Shown: positions 1 to 10,297, counted from the first letter of the stretch. The stretch is DNA of 64,000 nucleotides from an uncultured Pseudoteredinibacter sp. (GCF_947502065.1 NZ_CANMYE010000003.1:414297-478296), one strand, 5' to 3'. A program made the numbers and translations. Notes: generated by a model not told the origin, from the letters alone.

Positions 1-793
1 AGGCTTCTACCCTTTCACGCTGGATATAACGCGATACAGAGGTGTTTTCATCATTGAAGAGCATGTGCAGATAGCGTGTACTGATATCATGGGCCTTAGC
101 TATCCAATCAGGACACAAGCGGGAATCCCCAAGATGCTTGCGGATAAAGGCCTTAATTCGAAATAGGTGCTCAGTTTTAACGCCATCATTATCGAGACGA
201 GGATTGGTTTGACCATGCTCTAAAGCCGTCGCCAACAGATCGAAGACATTGTTTTCTAACTTAGAGGCCAGTAACGGGTCCATATTATCAAGCATGGGCC
301 CCATGCTGTGTACCATCTGGCTGAGCAAGCCATTAGCCCCCACATTAGCTGCCATACGCTGCCCTAGAAAGCTATCAGGCTCACGCACCGCTTGGCGAAG
401 CGCGTCCTGTGGAACCGCTAACACGATTTGACGATAGTGGTCAGGGAAATGTAACTCGTAGGGTTCTGTATTACTGCACAGCACAAAGTCGCCGGGGCGA
501 AGGTGGGCTTCTTGTCCACGCTGCCTTACCAAACCCTCTCCAGATGATTGGAATTTTACCAGGTACTGAGGACTGTCAATGGTGGACATATGGGCTTTGC
601 GGCGGAATACATTTATAGCGCTGCTGGTGATATCCACAACACCCAGCTTACTCATTTCACGGGCTTGAATTCTACTTTGAAAGCCATTCGCACTGCTTTG
701 CTCAACCGGCACACAGCTCATATCGCAAAAGGTTGTGCTGACATGATTTTGGAAGCTATCGAAGCTTTCTAGGGTTTCGATATGTGTGGACAT
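1..793 (-). CDS. AraC-family transcriptional regulator, C-terminus cut by window edge
   Basis: The reading frame is open from the ATG at 793 down to base 1, giving 264 codons with no stop. The first ~170 residues look like an AraC_binding_2-type ligand-sensing domain (LRPGDFVLCSNTEPYELHF). The end in view is the start of an AraC helix-turn-helix (WIAKAHDISTRYLHMLFNDE). Family members run to about 320 residues, so roughly 50-60 are missing, including the second recognition helix. It lies downstream of, and on the same strand as, the TonB receptor at 1049-3496, separated by 255 bp containing inverted repeats. A role in controlling that receptor is possible but only inferred from position. The effector is unknown. 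Confidence 0.85.
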   Translation of the reverse strand, partial: MSTHIETLESFDSFQNHVSTTFCDMSCVPVEQSSANGFQSRIQAREMSKLGVVDITSSAINVFRRKAHMSTIDSPQYLVKFQSSGEGLVRQRGQEAHLRPGDFVLCSNTEPYELHFPDHYRQIVLAVPQDALRQAVREPDSFLGQRMAANVGANGLLSQMVHSMGPMLDNMDPLLASKLENNVFDLLATALEHGQTNPRLDNDGVKTEHLFRIKAFIRKHLGDSRLCPDWIAKAHDISTRYLHMLFNDENTSVSRYIQRERVEA

Positions 794-918
794 AGGGCTT
801 TCTCACGCTAGAGCTCGCCGGCTCAGACATGGCTGATCCGCGAGCTATTATAAGCTTCAGCATTGTGAAACTTTTATTATATAGCGTTAATACTGTCAGA
901 ATGACGCCTTCGGGTCTA

Positions 919-940
919 GTCACTTTACCTGTAAAGTGAC
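919..940. repeat. 22-bp hyphenated palindrome
   Basis: Ten-base arms GTCACTTTAC and GTAAAGTGAC flank a 2-base centre. It lies in the 255-bp gap between the TonB receptor and the AraC gene. It could be a regulator operator or an RNA hairpin. It is embedded in a larger set of inverted repeats: TCTAGTC at 915-921 with GACTAGA at 1012-1018, and GTCGAGC at 945-951 with GCTCGAC at 1008-1014. Confidence 0.6.
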
Positions 941-964
941 CAAAGTCGAGCCAAAATTTAATCA

Positions 965-989
965 GCCAACAGGCCAGCACTGCCTGTTG
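965..989 (-). terminator. Hairpin downstream of TonB receptor gene
   Basis: CCAACAGGC and GCCTGTTGG form a perfect 9-bp stem with a 7-nt loop, 60 bp past the receptor stop codon. On the minus strand it is followed by an A/T-rich stretch with four Ts rather than a clean U-tract, so termination is plausible but not certain. Confidence 0.45.
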
Positions 990-1048
990 GGCAGCCCGAT
1001 AAGGAGCGCTCGACTAGAACTTAAATAATCTGCCAAAGCTATGCCAAA

Positions 1049-3496
1049 CTAAAAATGATAGGCGCCTTGCAGGCCAATTGTGCGGCCTGGCTCAGGAGTA
1101 TGGCCATGCGTTCCCCCCAAGATAGGCACATCAAACTTAAACATCGCAACTTCCTCATCTGTTAGGTTGTGCCCATACAAACTTAACTCCCAACCATTGC
1201 GCAGCCCTTTTAAGCTCACCCTACTGTTTACTTTGCTGTAGCTATCTTGGATGTCGACCGGATCATTATCGCCATCTAAGGAATATTCAGCGGAATAATT
1301 TATATTGGCTGTCCAGAAAAGCTCCCATTCGGGGCTTAATTGGTTTTGATAATTCAGACTTAAGCTGGCAGATTGATCAGGGGCATAATTCGTCGTTTGA
1401 CCAGACTGATCGTTTTCACCATTCAAACCACAGGCGGCGCCGACACGATCAATTTGCAAGGCTGTACACGGGGCATCAACAAAGCTGTCATATTGAGCAT
1501 CAAGTAAGGCTATCGAAAAATCCATTCTCCAAGCTGCATTTATTTGCCAAGCCAAATCCAATTCTAGACCTTGGATGGTCGACTCGGCGGCATTACTTAC
1601 GGCAAATGAGAGCCCCTTGAAAACAGAGACTTGCTGATTCTCATACTGGCTTCTGAACAAGGCCCAATTGGCTCTGAGACGACCGTCCATTAATTCGTGT
1701 TTACCACCAAACTCCAAAGCAAGCACCTCTTCATCGTCAAACTCAAAATCATCATTTGGCACAGTACAAACGCTTACGCAATTATCAGCACCGGCGTCAG
1801 CTGGTCTACCATTATCGGAAGCACTAAAACCACCGCTTTTGAAGCCTTCAGATGCCGATAAATACAACATATCCTGATCGCTTACTTGCCACTGCAGCTG
1901 CATCGAGGGCAACCACTTATCAGTAGATCTTGATTCATTAAAGTTCCTTGCCCAGCCGTCAAAGAAAGTCCCTTGAATTGCCGCACCGACAGGATTACTG
2001 CTTGGTGTATTTAAGCCATCTATGCTGTCATTTAAAAAAGTAATGGCACGAACATCTTTGTCCTCATTGGTATATCTCAAACCAATATTGAGCAACCACT
2101 GTTCAGCAAGTTGCCAGCTAAGTTGAGTGAAAAAAGCCCAAGCCTGAGTATCTAAACGATAATCCGTATTTCTCGCGGTAATGTCAGGACTGTAAGCTCC
2201 TGCGGTAATATCGGTCATCAATGAACGATTGGGGCTGCCGGTTAAGGGTTGATAAAAACCACCTAAGGTAAAATCAACACCAATATGGCGCTGGTATTCC
2301 AATTTTTGTTTTTCGAAGTAGGCCCCGACAAGATAATTAAGCGGGCCATCATTTTTACTTAAGAGACGAAACTCTTGGGAAAACTGCTGAAAATCTTGAT
2401 CGTCATCGCGATTAATAAAAGTAAAAGGAAGCCAGTCCGCATCCATTCCATCTAAGTAGTCATAGGCTGAAAAAGCGCTAATCGAAACGAGTTGATGCTG
2501 CACCCCGTCGTAACTGAATTTGAGTTGTGCATTATGAATATTATTTTCGCTGCCATCTGGCTTATTACCAAGAGACAAACTGCTCTTGTCGTTGCCCAAA
2601 CCAGAATCTCGATAGGCGGTAAATTCTTCTTCAGCAAAGGATGCCAATTCAGGGAAAAACACATTGACTACACCGTAGGCGGTCAGCGCAAAGCCATTGG
2701 AATTTGGAAACTTTACAGGCAAATCTTTAGGGCTTAAATATTCATAGATATAGCCTTTAGCCCCTACCCTAGAAAAATCTGCGTAGCTGTATTTAAACTG
2801 AGCCTCTATCTCATCACTCACTTTCCAATTTGTCGTCCAGCGAATATAGGTTTCTTCAGTTGCAGGCTCATCCCGATTCAAAAATTTGTTTTCAATGAAA
2901 CCGTCACTTTGCTTAACCCTAGCTGCGAATCTCATGGATAGGTCATCAGATAAAGCTCCGCTAAGAATTAAGTCTCCACCATAACCTTTTGGGTCTTCAT
3001 AGCTGAGCGATAGCTTTCCATTAAACTCTTCGCCGTAATCAGCCGAAGCGGTAATGATATTAACTGCACCGGCAATCGTGTTTTTACCAAACAAGGTACC
3101 CTGTGGTCCGCGAAGCACCTCGACCCTCTCGATATCAAACAGGGGAGCTCGATATTGCCGTCCTCGCCCCATGTAAACCGAATCAATATACATACCCACT
3201 GATTGCTCAAAGGCTTGATTGTTTCCGGAGCCGACACCCCGCATAAAGATATTAGTATGGACAACACCTTCGCCAATAGTCAGGTTGGGCACATAAGACG
3301 AAAGAGATACCATGTCGGATATACCGAGAACATCAAGCTTAGCGCTATTTAAAGCCAATACGGAAACCGGCACATCTTGAAGGGATTGCTCGCGCTTCTG
3401 AGCAGATACAATAACTTCTTCCAGAATATCGCTTGCATATGAGACTTGAAAAGTGACGCTGGCGAAAAGCCCTAAACCAATATATTTTTTAAGCAT
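1049..3496 (-). CDS. TonB-dependent outer-membrane receptor (paralogue of 5941-8181)
   Basis: Outer-membrane active transporter. From the ATG at 3496 (815 residues) it begins with a typical signal peptide (MLKKYIGLGLFASVTF...SYA). A TonB-box-like segment EEVIVSAQKR follows, then a plug domain with RVEVLRGPQGTLFGKNTIAGAVN, and a beta-barrel ending in the aromatic residue expected for barrel insertion (...GAYHF). An upstream in-frame ATG at 3520 would add eight residues but has no ribosome-binding site, whereas GGGA lies 6 nt before 3496. The plug is very similar to that of the receptor at 5941-8181, so the two are probably paralogues. The EEVIV-AQKR signature is common in receptors of marine and sphingomonad-type bacteria. 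The substrate cannot be read from sequence. Confidence 0.9.
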   Translation of the reverse strand: MLKKYIGLGLFASVTFQVSYASDILEEVIVSAQKREQSLQDVPVSVLALNSAKLDVLGISDMVSLSSYVPNLTIGEGVVHTNIFMRGVGSGNNQAFEQSVGMYIDSVYMGRGRQYRAPLFDIERVEVLRGPQGTLFGKNTIAGAVNIITASADYGEEFNGKLSLSYEDPKGYGGDLILSGALSDDLSMRFAARVKQSDGFIENKFLNRDEPATEETYIRWTTNWKVSDEIEAQFKYSYADFSRVGAKGYIYEYLSPKDLPVKFPNSNGFALTAYGVVNVFFPELASFAEEEFTAYRDSGLGNDKSSLSLGNKPDGSENNIHNAQLKFSYDGVQHQLVSISAFSAYDYLDGMDADWLPFTFINRDDDQDFQQFSQEFRLLSKNDGPLNYLVGAYFEKQKLEYQRHIGVDFTLGGFYQPLTGSPNRSLMTDITAGAYSPDITARNTDYRLDTQAWAFFTQLSWQLAEQWLLNIGLRYTNEDKDVRAITFLNDSIDGLNTPSSNPVGAAIQGTFFDGWARNFNESRSTDKWLPSMQLQWQVSDQDMLYLSASEGFKSGGFSASDNGRPADAGADNCVSVCTVPNDDFEFDDEEVLALEFGGKHELMDGRLRANWALFRSQYENQQVSVFKGLSFAVSNAAESTIQGLELDLAWQINAAWRMDFSIALLDAQYDSFVDAPCTALQIDRVGAACGLNGENDQSGQTTNYAPDQSASLSLNYQNQLSPEWELFWTANINYSAEYSLDGDNDPVDIQDSYSKVNSRVSLKGLRNGWELSLYGHNLTDEEVAMFKFDVPILGGTHGHTPEPGRTIGLQGAYHF

Positions 3497-3732
3497 TTTT
3501 AATCCCACAGAAATTTTCATTTCACACTGCCAAGCCCCGAGATCAGTGAGTCGCTTTAGTATAGATGCAATTCCATTGGGCGCATTATGTAAGAATATTT
3601 GACGTGTAAGAAGGGAATTAAAACGTAATCAGGAAGGATTAAAAAAACAGAGGAAGGCCATCAAAAAACCAAACTAAAGCATCAGGATATATTCGATTTG
3701 TATATCGGTATGCCCATCCATAAGTGTGGCAA

Positions 3733-3757
3733 GGGTATGGCACCGGAAACCATACCC
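3733..3757 (-). terminator. Hairpin after chemoreceptor gene
   Basis: GGGTATGG and CCATACCC form an 8-bp stem with a 9-nt loop, 16 bp downstream of the chemoreceptor stop. There is no U-run, so this is a weak terminator call. The remaining ~230 bp up to the TonB receptor start is A/T-rich and presumably holds that gene's promoter. Confidence 0.35.
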
Positions 3758-3772
3758 CTGCAATTTCATATT

Positions 3773-5353
3773 TTAACGACTTAGGCGACGATTACGCTCC
3801 CAGAAAAATTCCGAAAGATAATGCAAACCCCTGGCCGATTGGTCGATCTCTTTACTTTCATTGTCGGATGTCTCGGCAGCTTTCAAATTGGTTTCTGAAA
3901 TATCCCGAATGTGAGTTACGCTGCGACTAATATCATCGGAAACATTTGATTGCTGCTCTACAGCTGACGATATTTGTTGATTCATGCCGTTAATATTATT
4001 AATAGATTTTTCAATGGCTTCTAGGGACTGCACAGCCTGCATTCCTTTTTCCATACACTCGCTAGCCTGCGCTATACCTTGCCCCATCATATTAACCGAC
4101 TCTTTTGTACTGCTTTGCAAAGCAACAATCATCGATTCGATTTGAGCCGTTGAATCCTGCGTTCGATTGGCTAAGGTACGCACTTCTTCAGCAACCACGG
4201 CAAAACCACGCCCCATTTCACCGGCTCTAGCCGCTTCAATGGCGGCATTTAAAGCCAGTAAATTGGTTTGCTCAGCAACGTTCTTAATAACATCCAATAT
4301 TGAACTGATATTATTTCCGTCTTGCTCCACTTTATTTAAAGAACTGGAGACACTTTCCATTTCATTTTTAAACGATTCAATAAGCGACTGAGTATCTTCC
4401 ACTACCGACTTACCAGACAGAGCTGATTCTCTAGCGTCCATGGCTGAATCTGCTGCTAACTGAGCATTGCTTGCAACCTCCTGAATGCTAGCGCTCATTT
4501 GATTTGCTGCCGTCGCTACTGAATCTGTTTCGGAAAACTGCTTACGAGTCTCATCCTTGCTCTGCTTTAGCAAGTCACTTACATAACTCGATTTCTTCTG
4601 AAAGTCTTTAGAGGTAGCCTGCATCCTTCCAATTAGGCCTGAAGCTTCCGAGCGTAACATTTGCAAAGCAAATGATATCGCCCCGGCATCATCCTGCCTT
4701 CCAGTATAGATATAACGAGCAAGCTCATCTTCAGAGACAGCTTTACATTCCTCAATCGCATTAATGATAGGCTTGTTGCAGACATATAAACCTGCGGAAA
4801 AGCACAACATAGTTACAACAGCTAACATCAACGCTTGCACTATGGAGATTGGAAAAAATACCCCAGCTATACCTGCACACAGCAAGCTGATCAAACCCAA
4901 GGTAGCTAAGTTTTTTGACCTTGTGGATAGATAAAAGGGTAAAGAACCACCATTGTTGATCTTGGCATAGCTGTCCTTAGCGCGGGCAATCACCTCAGGC
5001 TTAGCTTTTTGTCGTACAGACTGATATTCAATATCATCGCCGTTAACAATCGGAATTGCGTAAGCATCTACCCAATAGTAACTGCCGTCCTTGCAGCGAT
5101 TTTTAACGATACCCTTCCAAGACCTATTATCCTTGAGGCTAGACCAAAGCCCTGCGAACGCGGCGGGTGGCATCTCGGGATGGCGAACAATATTGTGATC
5201 CTCACCAATAAGCTCTTCTTCTTCAAAGCCGCTGATTTTAATAAAATCATCGTTTACATATCTGATCTTGCCCTGAAAATCCGTCGTCGACAAAATATTC
5301 GATGACTCATTTAGAACAATTTCATTGTCATTAATTGGTAAATTTTTTCTCAT
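3773..5353 (-). CDS. PAS-domain methyl-accepting chemotaxis protein, Aer-like
   Basis: Chemoreceptor of 526 residues. An N-terminal PAS domain occupies about residues 15-120 and carries the Aer-type signature [13 protein letters not shown] and a W-Y-YWVDAY segment. A hydrophobic hairpin at about 148-192 would anchor the protein from the cytoplasmic side. The C-terminal half is an MCP signalling domain with the conserved tip [19 protein letters not shown]...[12 protein letters not shown]. There is no periplasmic sensor domain, so it probably senses an internal cue such as redox state through a PAS cofactor, as E. coli Aer does with FAD. Cofactor identity is an inference. A sigma-28-like promoter lies about 90 bp upstream, consistent with a flagellar/chemotaxis regulon gene. 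Confidence 0.92.
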   Translation of the reverse strand: MRKNLPINDNEIVLNESSNILSTTDFQGKIRYVNDDFIKISGFEEEELIGEDHNIVRHPEMPPAAFAGLWSSLKDNRSWKGIVKNRCKDGSYYWVDAYAIPIVNGDDIEYQSVRQKAKPEVIARAKDSYAKINNGGSLPFYLSTRSKNLATLGLISLLCAGIAGVFFPISIVQALMLAVVTMLCFSAGLYVCNKPIINAIEECKAVSEDELARYIYTGRQDDAGAISFALQMLRSEASGLIGRMQATSKDFQKKSSYVSDLLKQSKDETRKQFSETDSVATAANQMSASIQEVASNAQLAADSAMDARESALSGKSVVEDTQSLIESFKNEMESVSSSLNKVEQDGNNISSILDVIKNVAEQTNLLALNAAIEAARAGEMGRGFAVVAEEVRTLANRTQDSTAQIESMIVALQSSTKESVNMMGQGIAQASECMEKGMQAVQSLEAIEKSINNINGMNQQISSAVEQQSNVSDDISRSVTHIRDISETNLKAAETSDNESKEIDQSARGLHYLSEFFWERNRRLSR

Positions 5354-5443
5354 GGCGCTGTTATTTCCTAATCACTTCAATAGCAACGGATTCATTTTTT
5401 CAGGGCTTCAGTGCCCGCCTTCTTACGTACCCTCGTATTCCTT

Positions 5444-5469
5444 CTATCGGCAGAAAAAAAACTTCTTTA
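5444..5469 (-). promoter_or_regulatory. Sigma-28 (FliA)-like promoter for the Aer-like chemoreceptor
   Basis: On the minus strand TAAA (5466-5469) is followed after 14 nt by GCCGATAG (5444-5451). The consensus is TAAA-N15-GCCGATAA, so the -10 matches 7 of 8 with spacing one short. The transcript would start about 80 nt before the ATG. Confidence 0.55.
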
Positions 5470-5703
5470 TTTAAATTAGCAGAGTTTTTTTGATTATTTT
5501 TTAAGCGCACCAAAATAGTTCAAATTGACAATATAGAGGGAATTATTTTCCTTTAAAATCAACACCTTATATAACCACAGAAAAGCTAAGGCCGAGACAA
5601 GCACTCATATGAATCATTTTTATATAAGGAATTACACGCCAAATTTGCACCCCAAGATATGCTTAAAAACCCTTATTAAAAATAAGCATTTTTGCCTAAA
5701 TTG

Positions 5704-5726
5704 TTGATCGATCATCATTCGATCAA
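5704..5726. promoter_or_regulatory. Operator-like inverted repeat
   Basis: TTGATCGA and TCGATCAA flank a 7-base spacer, a perfect dyad in the 587-bp gap between the second TonB receptor and the chemoreceptor. It lies too far upstream of the chemoreceptor promoter for simple repression. Apart from this dyad and the promoter at 5444-5469, I see no convincing gene in 5354-5940. A 64-codon frame at 5741-5935 has only a TTG start and no recognisable product. Confidence 0.35.
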
Positions 5727-5940
5727 TTAGTCAAAAAGTACTACTTAGTCTTTGGATGAATACGATGAGTTGGCAGCAGCGCGAAGGCTAATGAAATCAC
5801 ACGGCCACCTAAAAAATAGACAAGCTTGATAAGTGTGAGCGCAGGAAAGTGTTTAGTCCAATTGCCCTTAAGTAATTGGATATAGTTCGCTGAGGGTAAA
5901 AAGCGCTCGACCACGAGGGCCGAGCGATACAACAATTGCT

Positions 5941-8181
5941 CTAGAACCTGGACAGGAACTGCAAAGCAAGAGATCGAAGCGGTAGAGTGTTCTTAATATG
6001 AGTGCCGCCTTCCAATAAAGGAATATCAACGCCATTATTAGCGGTGTACTCATTACTCAAGTTTTTACCCAGCAGCGACAACTCCCAATCGCTTGCGGTA
6101 TTTCGCAATACAATTCGCGCATTAAACTTAGTGAAAGCTTCTTGGCTATCTTCTGGATCTAAATCGGTTTGTAAGAGGAAGTCATCACTGTAATTGGCGT
6201 CGGCTGCCAGCTCCAATGAATAGTCTTCATTAAGATCAAACTCATAGCTGATATTAAGATTGGCTGTGCTTTCAGGCGCATAGTGCAGAGTTTGTCCGCT
6301 CAAATCTTGTTCACACACGCCTTGGCTTTGAGTTTTTTGTACAAAGGTACAAGGTGCATTGGCATAACTTCCGTAGCTAGAATCCAAATAGGCATAACTT
6401 CCGCCAATGGTCAGGTTTTCATTAATTCGCCACATCCCATCCATCTCAATACCTTGAGAGGTAGCCTCGGCGGCATTACCCACAATAAATGCTAGGCCGT
6501 CATAACCTGACACTTGCAAGTCTTCAAACTCGGTTCTAAAGATAGCAAGGTTGAATTGCGCAGCGCCATCTAGCAACGTGCTTTTTAAACCAAACTCCAC
6601 GGCCTTAGACTTCTCATTGTCAAACTCCAATGGCGAGGTCGCAGGGTTCAGCACCTCCGTATTAAAACCACCGCTTTTAAAACCTGTAGAAGCGGTACCA
6701 TAAAACATCACATCATCAGTCAGAAAATATGAGAATTTAATCAAGGGGGTAATATTTGATTCACGTCGCTTAGCGTCTTGCTGGTGAGCAAAATACCCAA
6801 ATGCCTGCATTAAACCCGCTGTCGCTGGCGACGCTGCCTGGCCATTAAATTCTATTATACTCAGTTCAGAGTCGGCTTCTTTGGTTTCACTTGCGTATCG
6901 CAAGCCCGCTGTCACAGAGAATGCCTCACTGACATTCCAGGTGGCCTCAGAGAATACCGCAAAGCTTTCACTGTCTTGATCAAAGGTCTTTATGCTGCCC
7001 GCCCGAGCTGGCACCGCAATAGGCTGCAAATTGTAGCGTCCAAGATCGCGATATTTCAGATTGCTATTTTGGTAGTAAAAACCAATGATGTAGTCCAATA
7101 ACTCACCGCCTTCTGAGGCCAAGCGAATTTCCTGACTGAATTGACTAAAGTCTTGACTGGTCTCATTAAACAACAAAGGTACGGGTGAGAAGTCGGTATC
7201 TAAACCATCCTGGCTTTCAAAGCCAATATAAGCGGTAGTCGATGTTAAGCTGTGGTTACCAAGACTATATACCGCACTTAAGGTTAGATTATCACTCTCT
7301 GTGTTTTCGCTTTGCTCACCTAGAGTATTATCGATATGAGTTAGCTCATCAAAATTGCTTTCAAATGATGGAGCGAACTGTGCGAAGTAGGCGTCGGTAT
7401 AAACACCGCTGTCGGTAACCTGATAGGTAGTGCCTGCACGTTCAAAACGTCCTTGCTCTAACTTTAAACTAACCTCTAGATCTTCATTCGCGTCCCATAA
7501 TAGTGATGCACGAATCATGCGATCATCAGTCTCGACACCACCTGGCGCCGCTAGGCTATTATCAATTTGAGCATCTTGGCTACTACCCATAAGCGCAACA
7601 CGGCCGTAAACAGTATCACTTAGTGAACCGTTAATAACAGCATGGGCCTTACGCAGCTCATCCGAACCAAGCGAAAATCCAAGCTCGCCAGAAAAATCAC
7701 TGCTCGGTTTAGCTGTAGCGATGTTGATCGCGCCTGCAATTGTATTCTTGCCAAATAAGATACCTTGAGGGCCACGTAAGACTTCTACCCGCTCTAAATC
7801 TAATAAACTGCCACGATAAGAGCGATCCCTACCATGATATACGCCATCGATGTACATACCGACAGATTGTTCGAAGCCTTTGTTCAAACCCGATCCTAAA
7901 CCACGCATCCTAATCTGGGTATTGTTCCCCGTACTGATATCAAGGTTTGGCACATAGGCTGCCAAATCATCCATATCTTTAATGCCGGCCTCTGCAATCT
8001 TAGCGCCACTAACCGCCGAAATAGAAATGGGTACATCTTGAATATTTTCGCTGCGCTTCTGGGCGGTTACAACCACCTCCTCTAAGGCAAAACTACTCTC
8101 TTGTGCGATGGCTATACCGCTTGATAAAGCAGTCAACGCAATGGCTTGAGCCAATTGCTTGGGTAAAAATTCACTTCGCAT
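5941..8181 (-). CDS. TonB-dependent outer-membrane receptor (paralogue of 1049-3496)
   Basis: 746 residues. It has a signal peptide ending near ...GIAIAQE, then the TonB-box-like EEVVVTAQKR. The plug carries FEQSVGMYIDGVYHGRDRS and ERVEVLRGPQGILFGKNT, almost the same as in the receptor at 1049-3496. The barrel ends ...LQFLSRF. A GAGAG motif precedes the ATG. The amidohydrolase gene ends 152 bp upstream on the same strand, so co-expression is plausible and the receptor may import that enzyme's substrate. That link is inferred from proximity. Typical receptors of this class are 700-850 residues, so it is full length. Confidence 0.9.
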   Translation of the reverse strand: MRSEFLPKQLAQAIALTALSSGIAIAQESSFALEEVVVTAQKRSENIQDVPISISAVSGAKIAEAGIKDMDDLAAYVPNLDISTGNNTQIRMRGLGSGLNKGFEQSVGMYIDGVYHGRDRSYRGSLLDLERVEVLRGPQGILFGKNTIAGAINIATAKPSSDFSGELGFSLGSDELRKAHAVINGSLSDTVYGRVALMGSSQDAQIDNSLAAPGGVETDDRMIRASLLWDANEDLEVSLKLEQGRFERAGTTYQVTDSGVYTDAYFAQFAPSFESNFDELTHIDNTLGEQSENTESDNLTLSAVYSLGNHSLTSTTAYIGFESQDGLDTDFSPVPLLFNETSQDFSQFSQEIRLASEGGELLDYIIGFYYQNSNLKYRDLGRYNLQPIAVPARAGSIKTFDQDSESFAVFSEATWNVSEAFSVTAGLRYASETKEADSELSIIEFNGQAASPATAGLMQAFGYFAHQQDAKRRESNITPLIKFSYFLTDDVMFYGTASTGFKSGGFNTEVLNPATSPLEFDNEKSKAVEFGLKSTLLDGAAQFNLAIFRTEFEDLQVSGYDGLAFIVGNAAEATSQGIEMDGMWRINENLTIGGSYAYLDSSYGSYANAPCTFVQKTQSQGVCEQDLSGQTLHYAPESTANLNISYEFDLNEDYSLELAADANYSDDFLLQTDLDPEDSQEAFTKFNARIVLRNTASDWELSLLGKNLSNEYTANNGVDIPLLEGGTHIKNTLPLRSLALQFLSRF

Positions 8182-8333
8182 GTTTGTCGCTCTCTAGTTC
8201 AAATTGCTATTGTTGTTATCTAAGGCCGAATTCCGGCGCGCAATAATAGTTCAAGCTAGATAAGCTTCATTGTTCTTCGGTGACAGCATATTTGCGAATT
8301 AGTGACGTCTTTTCAAAACAGCTTAATTATCAA

Positions 8334-10127
8334 TCAAAGTGATGAACCAGAAACCTGCTCACCCTCCAGCCAAGTCCCTAGAACTTTAATTTTATGCCAA
8401 TTTTCTGGCGCTGTTGTTTTAGGATTAGCGGATAACAATGTAAAGTCCGCTCGTTTAGAAACCTCAATACTTCCAATGTCTTTTTCGGCATGCATTTGCC
8501 AGGCTGCATCGATAGTTATCGCCTCTAAAGCATCTTCGATAGACATTTTTTGAGAAGCGCTCATACTTTCATTAGAAAATCTGGGTACACGCCTAACCGA
8601 TGTTTTTAGCGCTCTCATAGGATCTATAGGGGTTGCGGGATTATCGGTATGAATACTCACCCGATCATGCAACTCTGTTGCCCAACGAAGTGGCATAAAG
8701 CGCTCTGCCCTTTCGGGGCCTAGCAATAAATTTTTTACAGCCTCGCCAAAGTAATAGACATGATCGATGAAAAAGCTTGGAGTAGCGCCTAATTCCGCAG
8801 CCCGCTTTAAGTCCTCGTAACGAATCAAACCCAGGTGCTCTAGGCGATGTCGCAGTGCTTTCTTGCCGAATTGTTTTTGCGCATTTTCTAGCGCATCTAA
8901 AGCCTCAGCGTGAGCTCTTTCTCCATGACTGTGAATGGCAATCTGCCAACCAGCTTCGTGAGCATCCCTTACCTTCTGCTGCAAAGAGCGACGAGTTTCC
9001 TTTAACAGCCCACGATTTCCCTTTTTCATTTTAATAATGTCTTGGGTAAAACTGTTTTCCAAATAAGGTTCTGCTGTCGCCATTGCTCCCGTCCAAGGTG
9101 AGCCATCAAGATAAATTTTAACCCCCAAAACGTGAAAGCGCCCGTTCTGGTATCCTGGCGTATAGTCAGTCTTGGGCATTTCATCTACCATCGGATAAAC
9201 ATAGCTGCGCAGCGGGCTGCTCTCTCGGCTCGCAACGTGCTCCAATAGATCTAGATAGCCTTCAAACATGGCAACCGGACCCGGAACGCCTATGGTGGTG
9301 TATCCGGCATCTGCAAACGTTTGATATTGATCAATTAAAGCTGTGCGAGCGGCCCAAGCCTGTGAAAGCTTGTCTATCAGGCCAGCCTCATCTTGATACT
9401 TAATAGTGGCGATCGCTGACTCGTGAAGAATTCCGGAAAGATTACCATCGACCTCACGTTCGAAGTGCCCGCCACTTGGGTCGACAGTGCTTTTAGTCAA
9501 GCCTGACTTTTCCAAGGCCAAGCTATTAACATAAGCTGTATGCATAACCTGAGATAGAATAAAAACAGGGTTATTGGGCGCTATTTCATCTAATTTGTGG
9601 CGATCAGGTGGAATTAAGTCTTTGGTCAATAATGGATCAAGACCAAAGGCCAGCACCCACTCTCCAGGCTCGGCCGCTTCAACGGCTAGTTTTAAACGCC
9701 GAAACAAGCTTTCTGGGTTTGGATGACTGAACCCACTCAAGTCAATCAAAGGCGTTAAAAATCGCCGACTGAAGCGTTCGTATTTTGGCTCAGTCAATAT
9801 AGCCGACGCTATTGGGTGGGTGTGAGGCTCAATAAAGCCTGGCATTAAAGTATAACCCGATAAATCGTACTGCTCAGTCGAAGCCCCTTTAAATCGAGCA
9901 ATCTCTTTATTACTGCCAACGGCTATGATTCTTCCGTTCTTTACCGCCACGGCTTGGGCTTCAGCTTGCGATGGATTGATGGTTACTACTTCTGCATTAG
10001 TATAAATCTGGTCCGCAAGATCCTTTGCCGCTTCATCTTGCCAATCTTGAGACAACAGTATGCTAACTGCTATGATGCCAAGCGCCGTTAAGGTAGCTGT
10101 TACTTTATTAGAATTTAGTATTTGCAT
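8334..10127 (-). CDS. Amidohydrolase, YtcJ/Amidohydro_3 family
   Basis: Metal-dependent hydrolase of about 597 residues. From the ATG at 10127 the protein starts with a hydrophobic signal or anchor (MQILNSNKVTATLTALGIIA). The beta-sandwich segment AVAVKNGRIIAVGSNKEI follows, then the metal-binding H-x-H of GFIEPHTHPI. Later segments include IAIHSHGERAHAEAL and VSIHTDNPATPIDP, and the protein ends with ISIDAAW-like and SKRADFTLL-like motifs typical of Amidohydro_3. A longer frame from 10199 is possible. Neither start has a clear ribosome-binding site, but 10127 gives a better export signal and more room for divergent promoters. Family members include N-substituted formamide deformylase and AepA-like proteins. 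The actual substrate is unknown. Confidence 0.88.
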   Translation of the reverse strand: MQILNSNKVTATLTALGIIAVSILLSQDWQDEAAKDLADQIYTNAEVVTINPSQAEAQAVAVKNGRIIAVGSNKEIARFKGASTEQYDLSGYTLMPGFIEPHTHPIASAILTEPKYERFSRRFLTPLIDLSGFSHPNPESLFRRLKLAVEAAEPGEWVLAFGLDPLLTKDLIPPDRHKLDEIAPNNPVFILSQVMHTAYVNSLALEKSGLTKSTVDPSGGHFEREVDGNLSGILHESAIATIKYQDEAGLIDKLSQAWAARTALIDQYQTFADAGYTTIGVPGPVAMFEGYLDLLEHVASRESSPLRSYVYPMVDEMPKTDYTPGYQNGRFHVLGVKIYLDGSPWTGAMATAEPYLENSFTQDIIKMKKGNRGLLKETRRSLQQKVRDAHEAGWQIAIHSHGERAHAEALDALENAQKQFGKKALRHRLEHLGLIRYEDLKRAAELGATPSFFIDHVYYFGEAVKNLLLGPERAERFMPLRWATELHDRVSIHTDNPATPIDPMRALKTSVRRVPRFSNESMSASQKMSIEDALEAITIDAAWQMHAEKDIGSIEVSKRADFTLLSANPKTTAPENWHKIKVLGTWLEGEQVSGSSL

Positions 10128-10297
10128 TATAAATATCACTAAATAAGTCCCACTAATATTTTGATGTCTTTTTGCCCTTAATTTAGGCAGTAGAGGCATA
10201 GTGAAAAGCTTGCGTGTTTACCGCTACTATGACTTTCGAATTCTATAGATTTTTTGCTTTAGCTCTTTATCAAACATGACACAACAATTGGTGGGCA

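Noticed and set aside
5741..5935. 64-codon minus-strand frame after the second TonB receptor
   Set aside because: Only a TTG start, no ribosome-binding site and no recognisable product; likely chance.
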